From Candidatus Thiodiazotropha sp. (ex Monitilora ramsayi) (lineage in GTDB: Bacteria > Pseudomonadota > Gammaproteobacteria > Chromatiales > Chromatiaceae): a stretch of DNA of 64,000 nt. The translations under genes were made by a program, and so were the position numbers. This document shows, one piece after another, positions 25,313-34,558 of the stretch; position 1 is the first letter of the stretch, and each line of letters begins with the position of its first letter. The DNA is taken from assembly GCA_025655595.1 (NCBI GenBank), contig JAHXIO010000001.1:558001-622000 (forward strand), written 5' to 3'. Below the pieces are notes generated by a model. The model was not told where the DNA came from. It saw only the letters and a list, made by a program, of their open reading frames with translations, and searched no databases.

Positions 25313-26604
25313 TGTCTCTCTACCGCTGTGAAGAGCCAGGGGTAGCCCTTATTGTCTTCGATCTCTAAGTCGATGGACCTCGCGGCCTCATCCAGTACCG
25401 CTTGTACATCGCTGCCACTGCGAATGCGTTCGAAGGCACGTTGAAACTCTGCGGTAATGACCGGATAGGCCGGCGTACGGGGACGAGGTATCGCATAACC
25501 CGCTTTGAGTTGATCAACGAACAGCTGTAACGCCCCGCCTGTTCGATAGCGGAGAGATTGTCCGATAGCACTCCGGGTGGCAGGCACGGCGCCATTGGCA
25601 TCGGTCATGGCCAGTACCTCTTCCGGTTGAAGCAGAAACGCGAGAAAACGGGCTGCAGCTTTGGGATTGTCGCAGTTTGATGTGATTGACCAACTCCAGG
25701 ATCCCTGTCCGGTCTTCGATCCATATGCGAAATCCGGCAAAGGCAGTAGCAGGAGATCCTCACCCAGATGCTCGTGATAGCGAGCATAGTTCCAGTGTCC
25801 ACCCATGGCCATTGCAACCCGGCCGCTGGTAAATGCAGCATCGTCGATATTGGGGTCGACCCATCCGGCTTCTATCCAACGCTGTATTGTATGGAGTACG
25901 TCAGCAGTCTCAGGGCCGTTGAGCGAACCCTGCGCTGAGTAGACTTCTCCGCGGCTGACAAGGTCGCCGCCTGCCGATTGTATCAACGGTGATAAAGCGT
26001 AGGTGTACCACTCCCCTCCATAGTTGAGTTTAAGGTCAAGTGCCTGTCCGTCAGGATCGGTGTTCACCAGTCGTTGCAGGATATTGTTGAACTCATCCTG
26101 TCGCCATGGGTTTTCAAGCGTTGGGATACGAGCACCTACAGCCACCAGTCTGGATCTGTCGGCGTAGAGACCGAGACCGGAATCGAAGATGCCGACCGAC
26201 CAGAGGTGGTCACGATAGCTGCCCTGTTGAAGGATGGAGGGTAACAGATCGTCAATGAGAGTCTCAGGCAACAGGTTATCCAACGGTTGCAGTCTCCCCT
26301 GCCAGATGTACGCATAGAGGAAGGGGCCATCGAATTCCAGGAGATCCGGTAGGTTGCCGGCCACTGCTGCAGCCTGTACCTGAGCGTTGTAACTTCCCTC
26401 CGGGATCAATGTCAGGCGGACAGGATGTTGAGGATGATTTTTATTGTAGCGCGCTACCTGTGATTTGAGTGTATTGCGTTCGCGCTCCTGACCGGCATGG
26501 GCCCATACCGCCAGGGCGTTAATATGCCCCTCAGGATTATCAGTGTCAGTACAGCCGCTGATAAACAACAGTGCTGCAAAGGTGAGAGCGATTAGAATAT
26601 ACAC
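25309..26604 (-). CDS. CUT1 sugar-binding lipoprotein of the ABC transporter
   Basis: A 431-residue family-1 extracellular solute-binding protein. The signal peptide ends LLFISGC with lipid Cys18; the mature start INALAVWAHAGQERERNTLKS and SYNAQVQAAAVAGNLPDLLEFDG (residues about 30-95) are typical of UgpB/MalE-like binding proteins. AMAMGGHWNYARYH and the late TAEFQRAFERIRSG are also family-like. First gene of the four-gene transporter operon. No sugar hydrolase or regulator is adjacent, so the substrate remains open (glycerol-3-phosphate, glycosides or oligosaccharides). Confidence 0.9.
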   Translation of the reverse strand: MYILIALTFAALLFISGCTDTDNPEGHINALAVWAHAGQERERNTLKSQVARYNKNHPQHPVRLTLIPEGSYNAQVQAAAVAGNLPDLLEFDGPFLYAYIWQGRLQPLDNLLPETLIDDLLPSILQQGSYRDHLWSVGIFDSGLGLYADRSRLVAVGARIPTLENPWRQDEFNNILQRLVNTDPDGQALDLKLNYGGEWYTYALSPLIQSAGGDLVSRGEVYSAQGSLNGPETADVLHTIQRWIEAGWVDPNIDDAAFTSGRVAMAMGGHWNYARYHEHLGEDLLLLPLPDFAYGSKTGQGSWSWSITSNCDNPKAAARFLAFLLQPEEVLAMTDANGAVPATRSAIGQSLRYRTGGALQLFVDQLKAGYAIPRPRTPAYPVITAEFQRAFERIRSGSDVQAVLDEAARSIDLEIEDNKGYPWLFTAVERQ

Positions 26605-26703
26605 GGGTAGATATTAGACTTTTTCGGACGGTCTGTGGGAAATTCGTAGGTCTTGCGATTGATCATCGACAGTTTTTATACCAACCAACTGACTGTCGTA
26701 TGA

Positions 26704-27381
26704 CTAGATTGACTTCGAAAGCAGAATCACTATCGGTCCGGGTAAAATGGCAAAACTGATCAACAGAAGGAACATTGGATAGGAATAGAGCCGACTGTTA
26801 CCCGCGATCATTGCAATACCGCCTCCACCACCAATGACGGCATTTCCCGGTAAATTGAATAACAAGGCTAAAACCAGGTAACGGTGCCTCAATAGAATAG
26901 GCAACGCTTTTTTGGGGAGATTTCTCGCAAGATACACTAAGCGCTGATCGGGGGGTATTGCATCAAACTGTTTTAATAACGTCGCTGCACGATCAAGATT
27001 GAGCCACTGTAGGAGCGATACTATAAGTTGTGTTGGAAAAATCCTGCCAATTGAAAACCCAATTGATAGCGCAATCAGTGTACAGATATAGGTTACCAGG
27101 ACACCCTTTGGACCAAGAACCATCATCAGTATCAGTCCCATTTCCAGTCCAGGTAGAAAGGGTATGGCCATCAGGATGATGTATAACACTATTCCGATAA
27201 CGACGGCGCGATCCACGATATCGAGATGCTCAGGCCAGATTTGGATCTCCAGTGCGCTAATCAGATAGGAGATCAGTATATTTGCCGCAATCAAGACCAA
27301 TAAGATAATGGAAACCTTGATCAAGGTGGCCATCCAAGTGGACGGGCTTTCATCTATACCTGACGGCCTTTCCGTATTCAT
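26704..27381 (-). CDS. TVP38/DedA (VTT)-like membrane protein
   Basis: A 225-residue protein with five or six predicted membrane segments (residues about 20-45, 60-80, 85-115, 170-190, 200-220). The re-entrant-loop-like segments IPFLPGLEMGLILMMVLGPKG and FNLPGNAVIGGGGGIAMIAG resemble the VTT domain of TVP38/TMEM64/DedA proteins, which act in membrane lipid or small-molecule transport. The match is partial, so the family call is tentative. It lies 9 bp upstream of an unknown secreted protein on the same strand. Confidence 0.55.
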   Translation of the reverse strand: MNTERPSGIDESPSTWMATLIKVSIILLVLIAANILISYLISALEIQIWPEHLDIVDRAVVIGIVLYIILMAIPFLPGLEMGLILMMVLGPKGVLVTYICTLIALSIGFSIGRIFPTQLIVSLLQWLNLDRAATLLKQFDAIPPDQRLVYLARNLPKKALPILLRHRYLVLALLFNLPGNAVIGGGGGIAMIAGNSRLYSYPMFLLLISFAILPGPIVILLSKSI

Positions 27382-27390
27382 GCTGTTTTT

Positions 27391-27816
27391 TTAAGGCTTG
27401 TTTTGACGGTATCCCTTGAACCAATACTTACGGTCGATCGTCCAGTACCAACGTTTGTGAAGCCATTGAAATTCAGCTTCCGCTTCATCTTCCCGAATAG
27501 TTCCATGCCATATCAGTCTGCCTCTGTCAGGGCTGACAAGGGTGGCTGAAAAATGGTGGGTATCACCCTTCTTTTTCGCATGATAGGTGGCAGGGCCAAA
27601 TCCCCATTCCTCGCAGTCCAGTGATCGAAACTGGCCGTTATGAAAGGTGATGGTGTCTTCGTGGTGGTCCCCTTTCCCATGCTCGCCTGTTTGACCACGA
27701 AACTGAAGACCGTCCAGGGATGATGTGCTTATTGTTTGACTATCCGCGATTAAGGGGAGGGTGTGTAAGGAAACGATAACAACACAGGACGCCAGAAGAT
27801 GCTTCAGAAGAAACAT
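27391..27816 (-). CDS. small secreted protein of unknown function
   Basis: A 141-residue protein with a signal peptide (LLASCVVIVSLHTLPLIADS). The mature domain is rich in aromatic and charged residues and reads like a single beta-sandwich: LDGLQFRGQTGEHGKGDHHED, LDCEEWGFGPATYHA, RGRLIWHGTIRE (in order). I do not recognise a named family, though the pattern of a modifier of an effect such as stress or envelope response cannot be read from it. It lies just upstream of the VTT-like gene and is probably cotranscribed with it. Confidence 0.7.
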   Translation of the reverse strand: MFLLKHLLASCVVIVSLHTLPLIADSQTISTSSLDGLQFRGQTGEHGKGDHHEDTITFHNGQFRSLDCEEWGFGPATYHAKKKGDTHHFSATLVSPDRGRLIWHGTIREDEAEAEFQWLHKRWYWTIDRKYWFKGYRQNKP

Positions 27817-28164
27817 TGGATCTGTCTCCGGGTTGGTTCTATTTATCCAACTGAGCAGTTGAACGGTTGTATAGGCGAATTATAGCTTACCCCGGCAGTG
27901 GTCATCGCACCTGACTTCAGGTTTTTTCCTCGAGTTTAGGAAAGCGTGTGTCGTGATCACACTTCGATCGGGGTTCTGGATGATGCGTGACGGTAACTTT
28001 AACTTTCGTTGAGAGTGGGCTTTTTTTTACCATAGGCTATTCGGTACTAGCTGAATCAATTCTAGAGCTGTTAACGGCGTAAACAGAACAGTGGCAAGTT
28101 CTACGAAGGTGGCATTGGTAGCGGAAATTGGAGGTGATTTTACCGCTCACCCACTATTGGGGAA
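27817..28164. other. 348-bp intergenic region without a gene
   Basis: No coding frame or RNA gene is recognised. A short hairpin ACCTGA-CT-TCAGGT followed by T6 (27909-27926) reads as a weak plus-strand terminator, but no plus-strand gene precedes it. Confidence 0.5.
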
Positions 28165-28899
28165 TCAAAAAGCGAAATCCCCCCAGAGGGTCTGAATTGC
28201 TGCAATCGCTGCCAGCGGGGCGGTCTCGGTTCGCATTACCCGGGGTCCAAGTTTGATCCCGGTGAATCCCTTCCCCTTGGCCAGTTTTCGCTCCTCGGAG
28301 CTCAAGCCTCCCTCCGGGCCGACAAGGATGCAGATAGAACCTTTGGGTTTTTTAATCTCGGTTAAAGTCTTGTTGCTGCGATGGTCGAGCAGAAGGGTGG
28401 TATGTGCGGTCTGTTCCGAAACGGCATTGCCAATCTCAGCAGGACTATCGAGTTCAGGTAGCAATGCACGCCCCGACTGCTCGCAGGCGTTGACGATGAT
28501 TTTCTGCCAGTGCGCCATGCGACTGGCCCGCTTCTTCTCATTGAGTTTGACGACGCAGCGTTTGGTAAATACCGGGGTAATTCGATTGACGCCCAGTTCC
28601 GTCGCTTTCTGCAGGGCGAAATCCATGCGCTCGCCCCGTGAGATGCCCAGCAGAAGCTGGATGGCGAGTTTGGGGGGGACTTCTTCTCGGATCAGGCCGC
28701 CGATTGTGGCAGATGCTCCGTGCTTGCCGATTTCACTGATAGTGGCTTCGAACTCACCGCCTTCATTGTTGAAAAGGCTGATCGAGTCGCCAGACTGCAA
28801 TCGAAGGACATGAAACAGATGGTGGGAAGAGTCCTCTTCCAATAAGACTTCATTACCGCTCTGTAGTGGTTGCTCGGTGTAGACGCGTTGGATTCTCAT
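28165..28899 (-). CDS. rsmE: 16S rRNA (uracil-1498-N3)-methyltransferase RsmE
   Basis: A 244-residue SPOUT methyltransferase that methylates U1498 of 16S rRNA. The N-terminal PUA-like domain (HHLFHVLRLQSGDSISLFN) is followed by the knotted SAM domain with ILVGPEGGLSSEE and LGPRVMRTETAPLAAIAA, the family signatures. It starts 2 bp after the rnfE stop and so is probably the last gene of the rnf operon, an unusual but plausible placement. Confidence 0.95.
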   Translation of the reverse strand: MRIQRVYTEQPLQSGNEVLLEEDSSHHLFHVLRLQSGDSISLFNNEGGEFEATISEIGKHGASATIGGLIREEVPPKLAIQLLLGISRGERMDFALQKATELGVNRITPVFTKRCVVKLNEKKRASRMAHWQKIIVNACEQSGRALLPELDSPAEIGNAVSEQTAHTTLLLDHRSNKTLTEIKKPKGSICILVGPEGGLSSEERKLAKGKGFTGIKLGPRVMRTETAPLAAIAAIQTLWGDFAF

Positions 28900-28901
28900 G
28901 G

Positions 28902-29594
28902 TCAGCTGGTGACGCCCGCCGCTCCCTCTGAGGTTTCTATCTTCATGGCGGTTCTGGCCGCCACCCGTTTATCGATAAGGTTTTTTACCATGATAAGCAG
29001 GCCGAGACCAATAAATGCGCCGGGGGGGAGGATGGCGATCAGCATACCGGGGAAATCCTCGATCTTGAGAGTCATGCCCTTGGCTGCTTCACCAAACATC
29101 AGATGGGCCTGGTCGAAGAGAGTGCCCTGACCAACGAGCTCACGCATGCCGCCCAACGTCACCAGCACCAGCGTGAAGCCGATGCCGATACTCAGACCAT
29201 CGACGATTGAACGCTGCAGGTTGTTCTTGGAGGCGAAGGCCTCGGCTCGTCCAATGATGGCGCAATTAGTGACGATCAGGGGGATGAAGATACCGAGGAT
29301 CTTGTGCAGTTCGTGGAAATAGGCGTTCATGCCCAGTTCGATGGCGGTGACGAATGAGGCGATGACCATCACAAAGACCGGCAGCCTTACTTCGGGTCGA
29401 ACAAGGTTGCGGATCAGAGAGACGGTGGTGTTGGAGGAGACAAGCACCGCGGTGGTGGCCAGTCCGAGACCCAGGCCGTTGATGGCTGTGTTGGTGACCG
29501 CCAGCAGGGGGCAGAGACCCAGTAGGGCTACCAGGGCCTGGTTATTGTGCCAGAGCCCGTCGGTGACAATTGTACGATAGCCGGTATCAGCCAT
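28902..29594 (-). CDS. rnfE: Rnf electron transport complex subunit E
   Basis: A 230-residue inner-membrane protein with about six helices. [20 protein letters not shown], the N-terminal signature, and [16 protein letters not shown] are typical of RnfE/RsxE (homologous to NqrD). With RnfA it forms the inverted-topology membrane pair that carries an Fe-S centre. GGAG lies 8 nt before the ATG. Last rnf gene of the cluster. Confidence 0.95.
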   Translation of the reverse strand: MADTGYRTIVTDGLWHNNQALVALLGLCPLLAVTNTAINGLGLGLATTAVLVSSNTTVSLIRNLVRPEVRLPVFVMVIASFVTAIELGMNAYFHELHKILGIFIPLIVTNCAIIGRAEAFASKNNLQRSIVDGLSIGIGFTLVLVTLGGMRELVGQGTLFDQAHLMFGEAAKGMTLKIEDFPGMLIAILPPGAFIGLGLLIMVKNLIDKRVAARTAMKIETSEGAAGVTS

Positions 29595-29681
29595 TTCTTA
29601 GCTCCGGTGCAGTCATTGAGTCTCCCCCCGCTGAAGGGAGAGATTTGGCCAATTCAGGCTCGTGTATATGTGAATCACAGA

Positions 29682-30329
29682 TCAACCCTCCGCCGTCACG
29701 CTATCGACGGCAACCTGTTTGTCGTACAGGGCATCCTTGTTGGTCTTCACATAGATCAGGGTTTTTTTCACGGCGGCGACGATGGATCTCGGTGTTACCG
29801 TAGCGCCGGTGAACTGGTCGAAGACACCCCCGTCCCTTTTAACCTTCCACTTTTCAATTGATGGGTTGCTGAGGGATTTACCGTTAAAAATGTATATCCA
29901 GTCCGAGCGCGCCTCTTCCATCTTGTCTCCCAACCCGGGCGTCTCCTTATGACTGATGACCCGTACGCCACCCAAAGTACCATCGTATCGGACGGCTACC
30001 AGCAATTTGATCGGGCCGCTATAGCCGTTGGGGACCATGGTAGTGAGTACAGTCGCCACCGGCTCTCCCTGCAGACGGCCACGGTAGACTGTGGTCATAG
30101 CCCCGCCGAGCTGCTCGGGATCGGCGACCTCCAGTGTGTCGACCACCATGTCATTATCCACGCTCTCCGGTGGCACCAGGGCGTGAAGGGTATGTAGCAG
30201 GGTCTCCCTTTCGTTCGCGGCGATGCGTTCTTTGGTGGCGGTATGGGTAAAGGCAACCAGAGAGGTGCCGGCAATGGCGAAGAAGCCAAGAATGGCGGCA
30301 GCCATGATGATCGGCAGGCGCTTATCCAC
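29682..30329 (-). CDS. rnfG: Rnf electron transport complex subunit G
   Basis: About 215 residues: one N-terminal membrane helix (PIIMAAAILGFFAIAGTSLV) and a periplasmic FMN-binding domain with covalent FMN carried by the threonine of FTGATVTPRSIV. I prefer a GTG at 30329, which follows GGAGGGG at a good distance; an ATG at 30344 is also possible. Both overlap the rnfD stop. It passes electrons between RnfC/B and the membrane subunits. Confidence 0.94.
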   Translation of the reverse strand: MDKRLPIIMAAAILGFFAIAGTSLVAFTHTATKERIAANERETLLHTLHALVPPESVDNDMVVDTLEVADPEQLGGAMTTVYRGRLQGEPVATVLTTMVPNGYSGPIKLLVAVRYDGTLGGVRVISHKETPGLGDKMEEARSDWIYIFNGKSLSNPSIEKWKVKRDGGVFDQFTGATVTPRSIVAAVKKTLIYVKTNKDALYDKQVAVDSVTAEG

Positions 30330-31365
30330 CTTTGACCCCTCCATGTCCGTAGACTCGTGGGCGGGTATAGTAGTCGATGGTGGGGGCCGCCATGTTCATC
30401 AGCAGCACGGCGAATGCCACCGCATCAGGATAACCTCCCCAGGTGCGGATAATGTAGACCAGGATGCCGATTGCCGCTCCGTAGATCAATTGACCCACAC
30501 GGGTGGTGCTGGCGGTGACCGGGTCGGTGGCGATAAAGAAGGCTCCCAGGATCGCTCCACCGCTGAAGACATGGAACAGGGGAAAGGGGAAACTCTCGGG
30601 ATCGAACAGCCAGAAAAGGGTGGCCATACCGACCAGACCACCGAGGAAGGACAATGGAATCTGCCAGGTGATGGTGCGCTTGTAGACCATCCAGATACCG
30701 CCCATCAGAAACCAGTTGCCGACCCACTCCCAGCCCTGGCCACCGAAATCCCCCCACAGGGGGCTGGTGCGAATCTCGCTGATCATCTGATTGAGGTCGA
30801 GTTGGGTGCGCATCTCGTCCAGGGGGGTCGCCATGGTGATGGCATCCATGGTTAGTCCCTGCGGTAGTGTCCCGACGAATTTGATGCTGAGGACCTCTCC
30901 CAGACCCAGGCTGTGCTCCGCAAGCAGCATCGGCGGCAGCCAACTGGTCATCTCGATCGGATAGGAGATCAGTAACAGCACATAGGCCGCCATGGCCGGG
31001 TTGAATGGGTTGTAGCCCAGGCCGCCGTACATCTGCTTTACCATGATGATGGCGAAGGCCATACCCAGTACCACCATCCACCAGGGCAGCAGCGGTGGGA
31101 CGGCGATGGCAAAAAGTAGCGCGGTGAGGGCGGCACTGAGGTCGAACAGGGGCGGCAGTACCGGACGGCCGCGGAGTTTCATCACCAGCGCCTCGAAACC
31201 CACTGCTGCGCCAACCGCAAGTATCACGTTAAGCAGCACGCCCCAGCCGAAATAGAAGATCATAGCGGCCGTACCCGGTATCAGGGCCATGATCACTTGC
31301 AGCATAACCCTGTCGACCCGGTTGGGACGGCTGGTATGCGGCGAGCTGTGGGTCTGGAATTCCAT
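30322..31365 (-). CDS. rnfD: Rnf electron transport complex subunit D
   Basis: A 347-residue membrane protein with about nine helices; homologous to NqrB. FMN is bound through a threonine in the DAITMATPLDE segment (family motif S/T-G-A-T-like). RVDRVMLQVIMALIPGTAAM opens the protein and FFIATDPVTASTTRVGQ is a late signature. Its ATG overlaps the rnfC stop by 1 nt (TGATG). Confidence 0.95.
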   Translation of the reverse strand: MEFQTHSSPHTSRPNRVDRVMLQVIMALIPGTAAMIFYFGWGVLLNVILAVGAAVGFEALVMKLRGRPVLPPLFDLSAALTALLFAIAVPPLLPWWMVVLGMAFAIIMVKQMYGGLGYNPFNPAMAAYVLLLISYPIEMTSWLPPMLLAEHSLGLGEVLSIKFVGTLPQGLTMDAITMATPLDEMRTQLDLNQMISEIRTSPLWGDFGGQGWEWVGNWFLMGGIWMVYKRTITWQIPLSFLGGLVGMATLFWLFDPESFPFPLFHVFSGGAILGAFFIATDPVTASTTRVGQLIYGAAIGILVYIIRTWGGYPDAVAFAVLLMNMAAPTIDYYTRPRVYGHGGVKGG

Positions 31366-33062
31366 CAGGGCTGCTGCTCCGTTTCGCTTGTGGCTGCGGT
31401 CTCTTTGGCATTTTTGCGGCGCTGTTCCACCGCATCGATCTTGGCCTGCTGGGCAGGGGTCAGGTTCTCAATATTTTTGGGCTGTGCCTGTTGCTTGGCT
31501 TTTTTTTCTGCAGCCCGCTTCATGGCGGCTTCGATGGCAGCCTGTTTACTCTCCTTGTCCGGTGCTCCCGGCTTTGGTTTTTTGGTTGCGGGAGGTTTTT
31601 TATCCAGTGCCTCCTTCTTTTTGCGCAATCTGGCTTTACGCGCTGCTTCCAGCCGCTCCAGTCGAGCGATACGGTCATCGTGACGCTGTTTGGCATGCTC
31701 GGACTCGCGTCGCTCCTGTTCCTGTGCCCAGCTCTCATGCTTGGCATAGCGATAGTATTGCACAAGGGGTATGTGTGATGGGCAGACATGGGAGCAGCAA
31801 CCGCACTCGATGCAGTCGAAGAGATTGTAGTCCTGCGTCTTCTCCAGATCTTTCGCCCGGCTGTACCAGTAGAGTTGTTGCGGCAGCAGGTGGGCTGGGC
31901 AGACATCGGCGCAGCGTCCGCAGCGGATGCAGGCCTGGGCCGGCTCAGGGCGGGGCAGCTCTTCTAGGGTGGGACAGAGCAGGCAGTTGGCTCCTTTCGT
32001 GATCGGTATCGTATCACTGCTCAGGTCAAACCCCATCATGGGGCCGCCTAAAATCAGCTGCTCAGGATGATTCTGATACCCTCCTGCCTGTTCAATCAGG
32101 TCACCGGCCAACGTGCCGATCAGTGCCTTAAAGTTACCGGGCTCACGAATTCCCTCGCCCGTGAGTGTGACCAGGCGAGAGATCAGCGGTTTACCCTCCA
32201 ATACCGCATCAGCGATGGCGGCGGCGGTGGCCACATTGTGGCAGATCACCCCAAGCTGCGCCGGAAGGCCGGAACTGGGTACCTCGCGGCCGGTGAGGAT
32301 ACGGATCAACTGTTTCTCACCGCCGCTGGGATAGATGGTGGGGATACGTATCACCTCGATGGGTTCATCGTCCCGTACCAGATTGTGCATGGCCAGGATG
32401 GCTTCGGACTTATTGTCCTCAATGGCGATCAAACACTCCTCACTCTGCAGTATGTGCTGGAGGATACGCACCCCTTCCATGACCCGTTCCGGTTCGTCCT
32501 GCATCAGGCGATCGTCGCAGGTGATATAGGGCTCGCATTCGGCACCGTTGATGATAAGGGTCTTGATCGGTTTGCCTGGGTTGAGCTTGACCGCAGAGGG
32601 GAAGGTGGCGCCCCCCATGCCGACGATGCCCGCCTCACGTATACGTGACCTGAGGGTGGCGGCATCTGCCGATCTGTAGTCGTCGATAGGCTGGGGCAAC
32701 TCGCCCCATTCGTCACGGCCGTCCGGTTCGATCACGATACAGAGTCCCGGCAATCCGGATGGATGGGGGATGGGATGATTGCCGATCTCTATGACCGTAC
32801 CGGAAGTTGGTGCGTGTAGCGGAGCGGTGACTGGGGCGGTAGAGTCGGCGATCTTTTCACCCTTCAATACACGCTGGCCCACTTTAACCAAGGATTGTGC
32901 CGGGGTGCCGATATGCTGGTGCAGGGGCAGTACCAGACGAGTCGGCAGGTCCGCCTGCCGGACGGGGCCGGTAAGGGAAATCGTCTTGTTTTCGGGCAGA
33001 TGCAGGCCGCCGTGGAATGTCCACAGCTCTCTCGATTTGCCTCTCTTCGCTTCGACGTACAT
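31365..33062 (-). CDS. rnfC: Rnf electron transport complex subunit C
   Basis: A 565-residue NADH-binding subunit. Residues 1-360 contain FHGGLHLPENK, the SLBB-like region and the NAD/FMN module (AGIVGMGGATFPSAVKL, INGAECEPYITCDDRLM). Two 4Fe-4S sites follow: CIRCGRCADVCPAHLLP and CIECGCCSHVCPSHIPL. The last 100 residues are a lysine- and alanine-rich tail, as in many gammaproteobacterial RnfC proteins, of unknown role. It exchanges electrons with NADH at the cytosolic face. Confidence 0.95.
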   Translation of the reverse strand: MYVEAKRGKSRELWTFHGGLHLPENKTISLTGPVRQADLPTRLVLPLHQHIGTPAQSLVKVGQRVLKGEKIADSTAPVTAPLHAPTSGTVIEIGNHPIPHPSGLPGLCIVIEPDGRDEWGELPQPIDDYRSADAATLRSRIREAGIVGMGGATFPSAVKLNPGKPIKTLIINGAECEPYITCDDRLMQDEPERVMEGVRILQHILQSEECLIAIEDNKSEAILAMHNLVRDDEPIEVIRIPTIYPSGGEKQLIRILTGREVPSSGLPAQLGVICHNVATAAAIADAVLEGKPLISRLVTLTGEGIREPGNFKALIGTLAGDLIEQAGGYQNHPEQLILGGPMMGFDLSSDTIPITKGANCLLCPTLEELPRPEPAQACIRCGRCADVCPAHLLPQQLYWYSRAKDLEKTQDYNLFDCIECGCCSHVCPSHIPLVQYYRYAKHESWAQEQERRESEHAKQRHDDRIARLERLEAARKARLRKKKEALDKKPPATKKPKPGAPDKESKQAAIEAAMKRAAEKKAKQQAQPKNIENLTPAQQAKIDAVEQRRKNAKETAATSETEQQP

Positions 33063-33065
33063 AGA

Positions 33066-33635
33066 TCAGTTCGGTGAGGGGACTGCGGCGATCGGGTCCT
33101 GTCCGCTCTCGGGGAAGGGCCAGCGCCAGTTATCCGTAGTTTGTGCAATGGGTTCCATAACGATGCAGTCAACAGGACAGGGCGGCAGGCATCGTTCACA
33201 TCCCGTACACTCCTCCTCAATGACTACATGCATCTGCTTGGCGGCGCCGATGATGGCATCCACCGGGCAGGCCTGCAGGCAGAGGGTGCAGCCGATGCAC
33301 TCCTCTTCCTTGATCAGGGCCACCGCCTTGGGTTTGGTTTCCGCGGTTTCTGCGTCGAGGGGCACGGGGTCACGACCAAGAAGATCCGCCAGTGCCACCA
33401 TGGTGGTCTCGCCACCGGGAGGACACTTATTGATCTCCACCTCCCCGGTGGCAATTGCCTCGGCGTAGGGGCGGCAGCCGGCAAATCCGCATTGACCGCA
33501 CTGGGTCTGGGGCAACAGCTTTTCGATCTGATCGGTGATCGGGTCTCCTTCCACATGGAATCGGATGTTGGCATAGCCCAACAGTAGACCGAAGGCTGCA
33601 GCGAGCAGAGTGATGGCGAAGATGGCGATCAACAT
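33066..33635 (-). CDS. rnfB: Rnf electron transport complex subunit B
   Basis: About 189 residues: an N-terminal membrane anchor ([20 protein letters not shown]), a 4Fe-4S site of the Cys-rich type [16 protein letters not shown] with a later Cys in NKCPPGG, and two ferredoxin-like clusters [15 protein letters not shown] and [15 protein letters not shown]. It is the ferredoxin entry point. I start it at 33635, which restores the standard [12 protein letters not shown]-terminus; the open frame to 33668 lies within rnfA. Confidence 0.95.
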   Translation of the reverse strand: MLIAIFAITLLAAAFGLLLGYANIRFHVEGDPITDQIEKLLPQTQCGQCGFAGCRPYAEAIATGEVEINKCPPGGETTMVALADLLGRDPVPLDAETAETKPKAVALIKEEECIGCTLCLQACPVDAIIGAAKQMHVVIEEECTGCERCLPPCPVDCIVMEPIAQTTDNWRWPFPESGQDPIAAVPSPN

Positions 33636-33645
33636 GGGGGCAGAC

Positions 33646-34227
33646 TCACGTGGCCACCAGGCCGGCAAAACCCATAAAGGCCATCGACATCAGTCCTGCG
33701 GTAATCAGCGCTATGGCGTTGCCCTGCAGGGGCTCAGGGACATCGGCCACGGCAACCCGTTCGCGTACTGCCGCGAAGAGCACCAGCACCAGGGAGAACC
33801 CGGCGGCGGCACCGAAGCCGTAGAGTGCAGATTCGATGAAGCCGTGCTGTTCCTGAGTGTTGAGCAGGGCGACACCGAGGACGGCACAGTTGGTTGTGAT
33901 CAGCGGCAGGAAGATGCCAAGCACCTGGTAGAGCATGGGGCTGGTCTTGTGCATCACCATTTCAGTGAATTGGACCACGACGGCAATCACCAGGATGAAG
34001 GCGATGGTGCGCAGATACTCGATACCCAGGGGTACCAGCATGTATTCATTGACCAGATAGGAACAGATGGAAGAGAGGGTCAGTACGAAGGTGGTGGCCA
34101 GCCCCATACCGGTGGCGGTCTCCAGCTTACGCGATACGCCCATGAAGGGGCACAGTCCGAGAAACTTCACCAATACGAAGTTATTCACCAGGACGGTGCT
34201 GATCAGGATAAGGGCATACTCTTGCAT
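33646..34227 (-). CDS. rnfA: Rnf electron transport complex subunit A
   Basis: About 193 residues, six membrane helices, homologous to NqrE. The standard start [20 protein letters not shown], then [17 protein letters not shown] and [13 protein letters not shown] are clear. RnfA and RnfE bind an Fe-S centre in the membrane. The longer open frame to 34281 adds a stretch not found in the family. It is the first gene of the rnfABCDGE-rsmE run. Confidence 0.95.
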   Translation of the reverse strand: MQEYALILISTVLVNNFVLVKFLGLCPFMGVSRKLETATGMGLATTFVLTLSSICSYLVNEYMLVPLGIEYLRTIAFILVIAVVVQFTEMVMHKTSPMLYQVLGIFLPLITTNCAVLGVALLNTQEQHGFIESALYGFGAAAGFSLVLVLFAAVRERVAVADVPEPLQGNAIALITAGLMSMAFMGFAGLVAT

Positions 34228-34558
34228 GAAAAAATCGGCTCTATTCGTTAACCCGCTAAGGATAAGCGGCCACCAAGCCACTTACAACTCATCTCTATTA
34301 ATGGAATAGGTGGCATTACTATGCGCCATCAGGCCATGTGTTGGCATTGATAAGCCGCAAGGGGCATAAGTCCCATGGTGGTCGCCTATCCCTCATGGAA
34401 GGGATCCATGTTAGTCTTTAAACGCCTCATATCGCTTATGGGGCCAAGCGATCTGGTCGGCCACCGGGGCTGCTTTTCGCGTGAAATAAGAAACATAAAC
34501 TGCCGGGGATCGCTAGAGAGAGCCCAGGCAGCGATATCACTGAGGATGAGGAACAGAC
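34228..34558. other. 331-bp region between divergent rnfA and metY, with a structured metY leader
   Basis: No gene is seen. The metY side holds a perfect 7-bp hairpin ATCGCTT...AAGCGAT (34431-34452) and a second ATCGCT (34509-34514) with AGCGAT (34530-34535). Because the same words recur, alternative pairing is possible, as in an attenuator. I do not recognise it as a known riboswitch class. The ribosome site GAGGA lies 6 nt before the metY ATG. Confidence 0.5.
34431..34535 (+). promoter_or_regulatory. candidate metY leader with interchangeable hairpins
   Basis: ATCGCTT (34431-34437) pairs with AAGCGAT (34446-34452); ATCGCT (34509-34514) pairs with AGCGAT (34530-34535). The first arm could also pair with the last and the second with the third, giving two exclusive folds. 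Methionine genes are often controlled by leader RNAs. Transcription of this stretch is not shown. Confidence 0.35.

Noticed and set aside
27909-27926. Terminator for a plus-strand gene
   Set aside because: A hairpin with T6 is present, but no plus-strand gene precedes it; it was not listed as a functional terminator.
34375-34558. SAM-I, SAM-II or SAH riboswitch before metY
   Set aside because: The conserved cores of those classes are not visible; only generic hairpins are supported.
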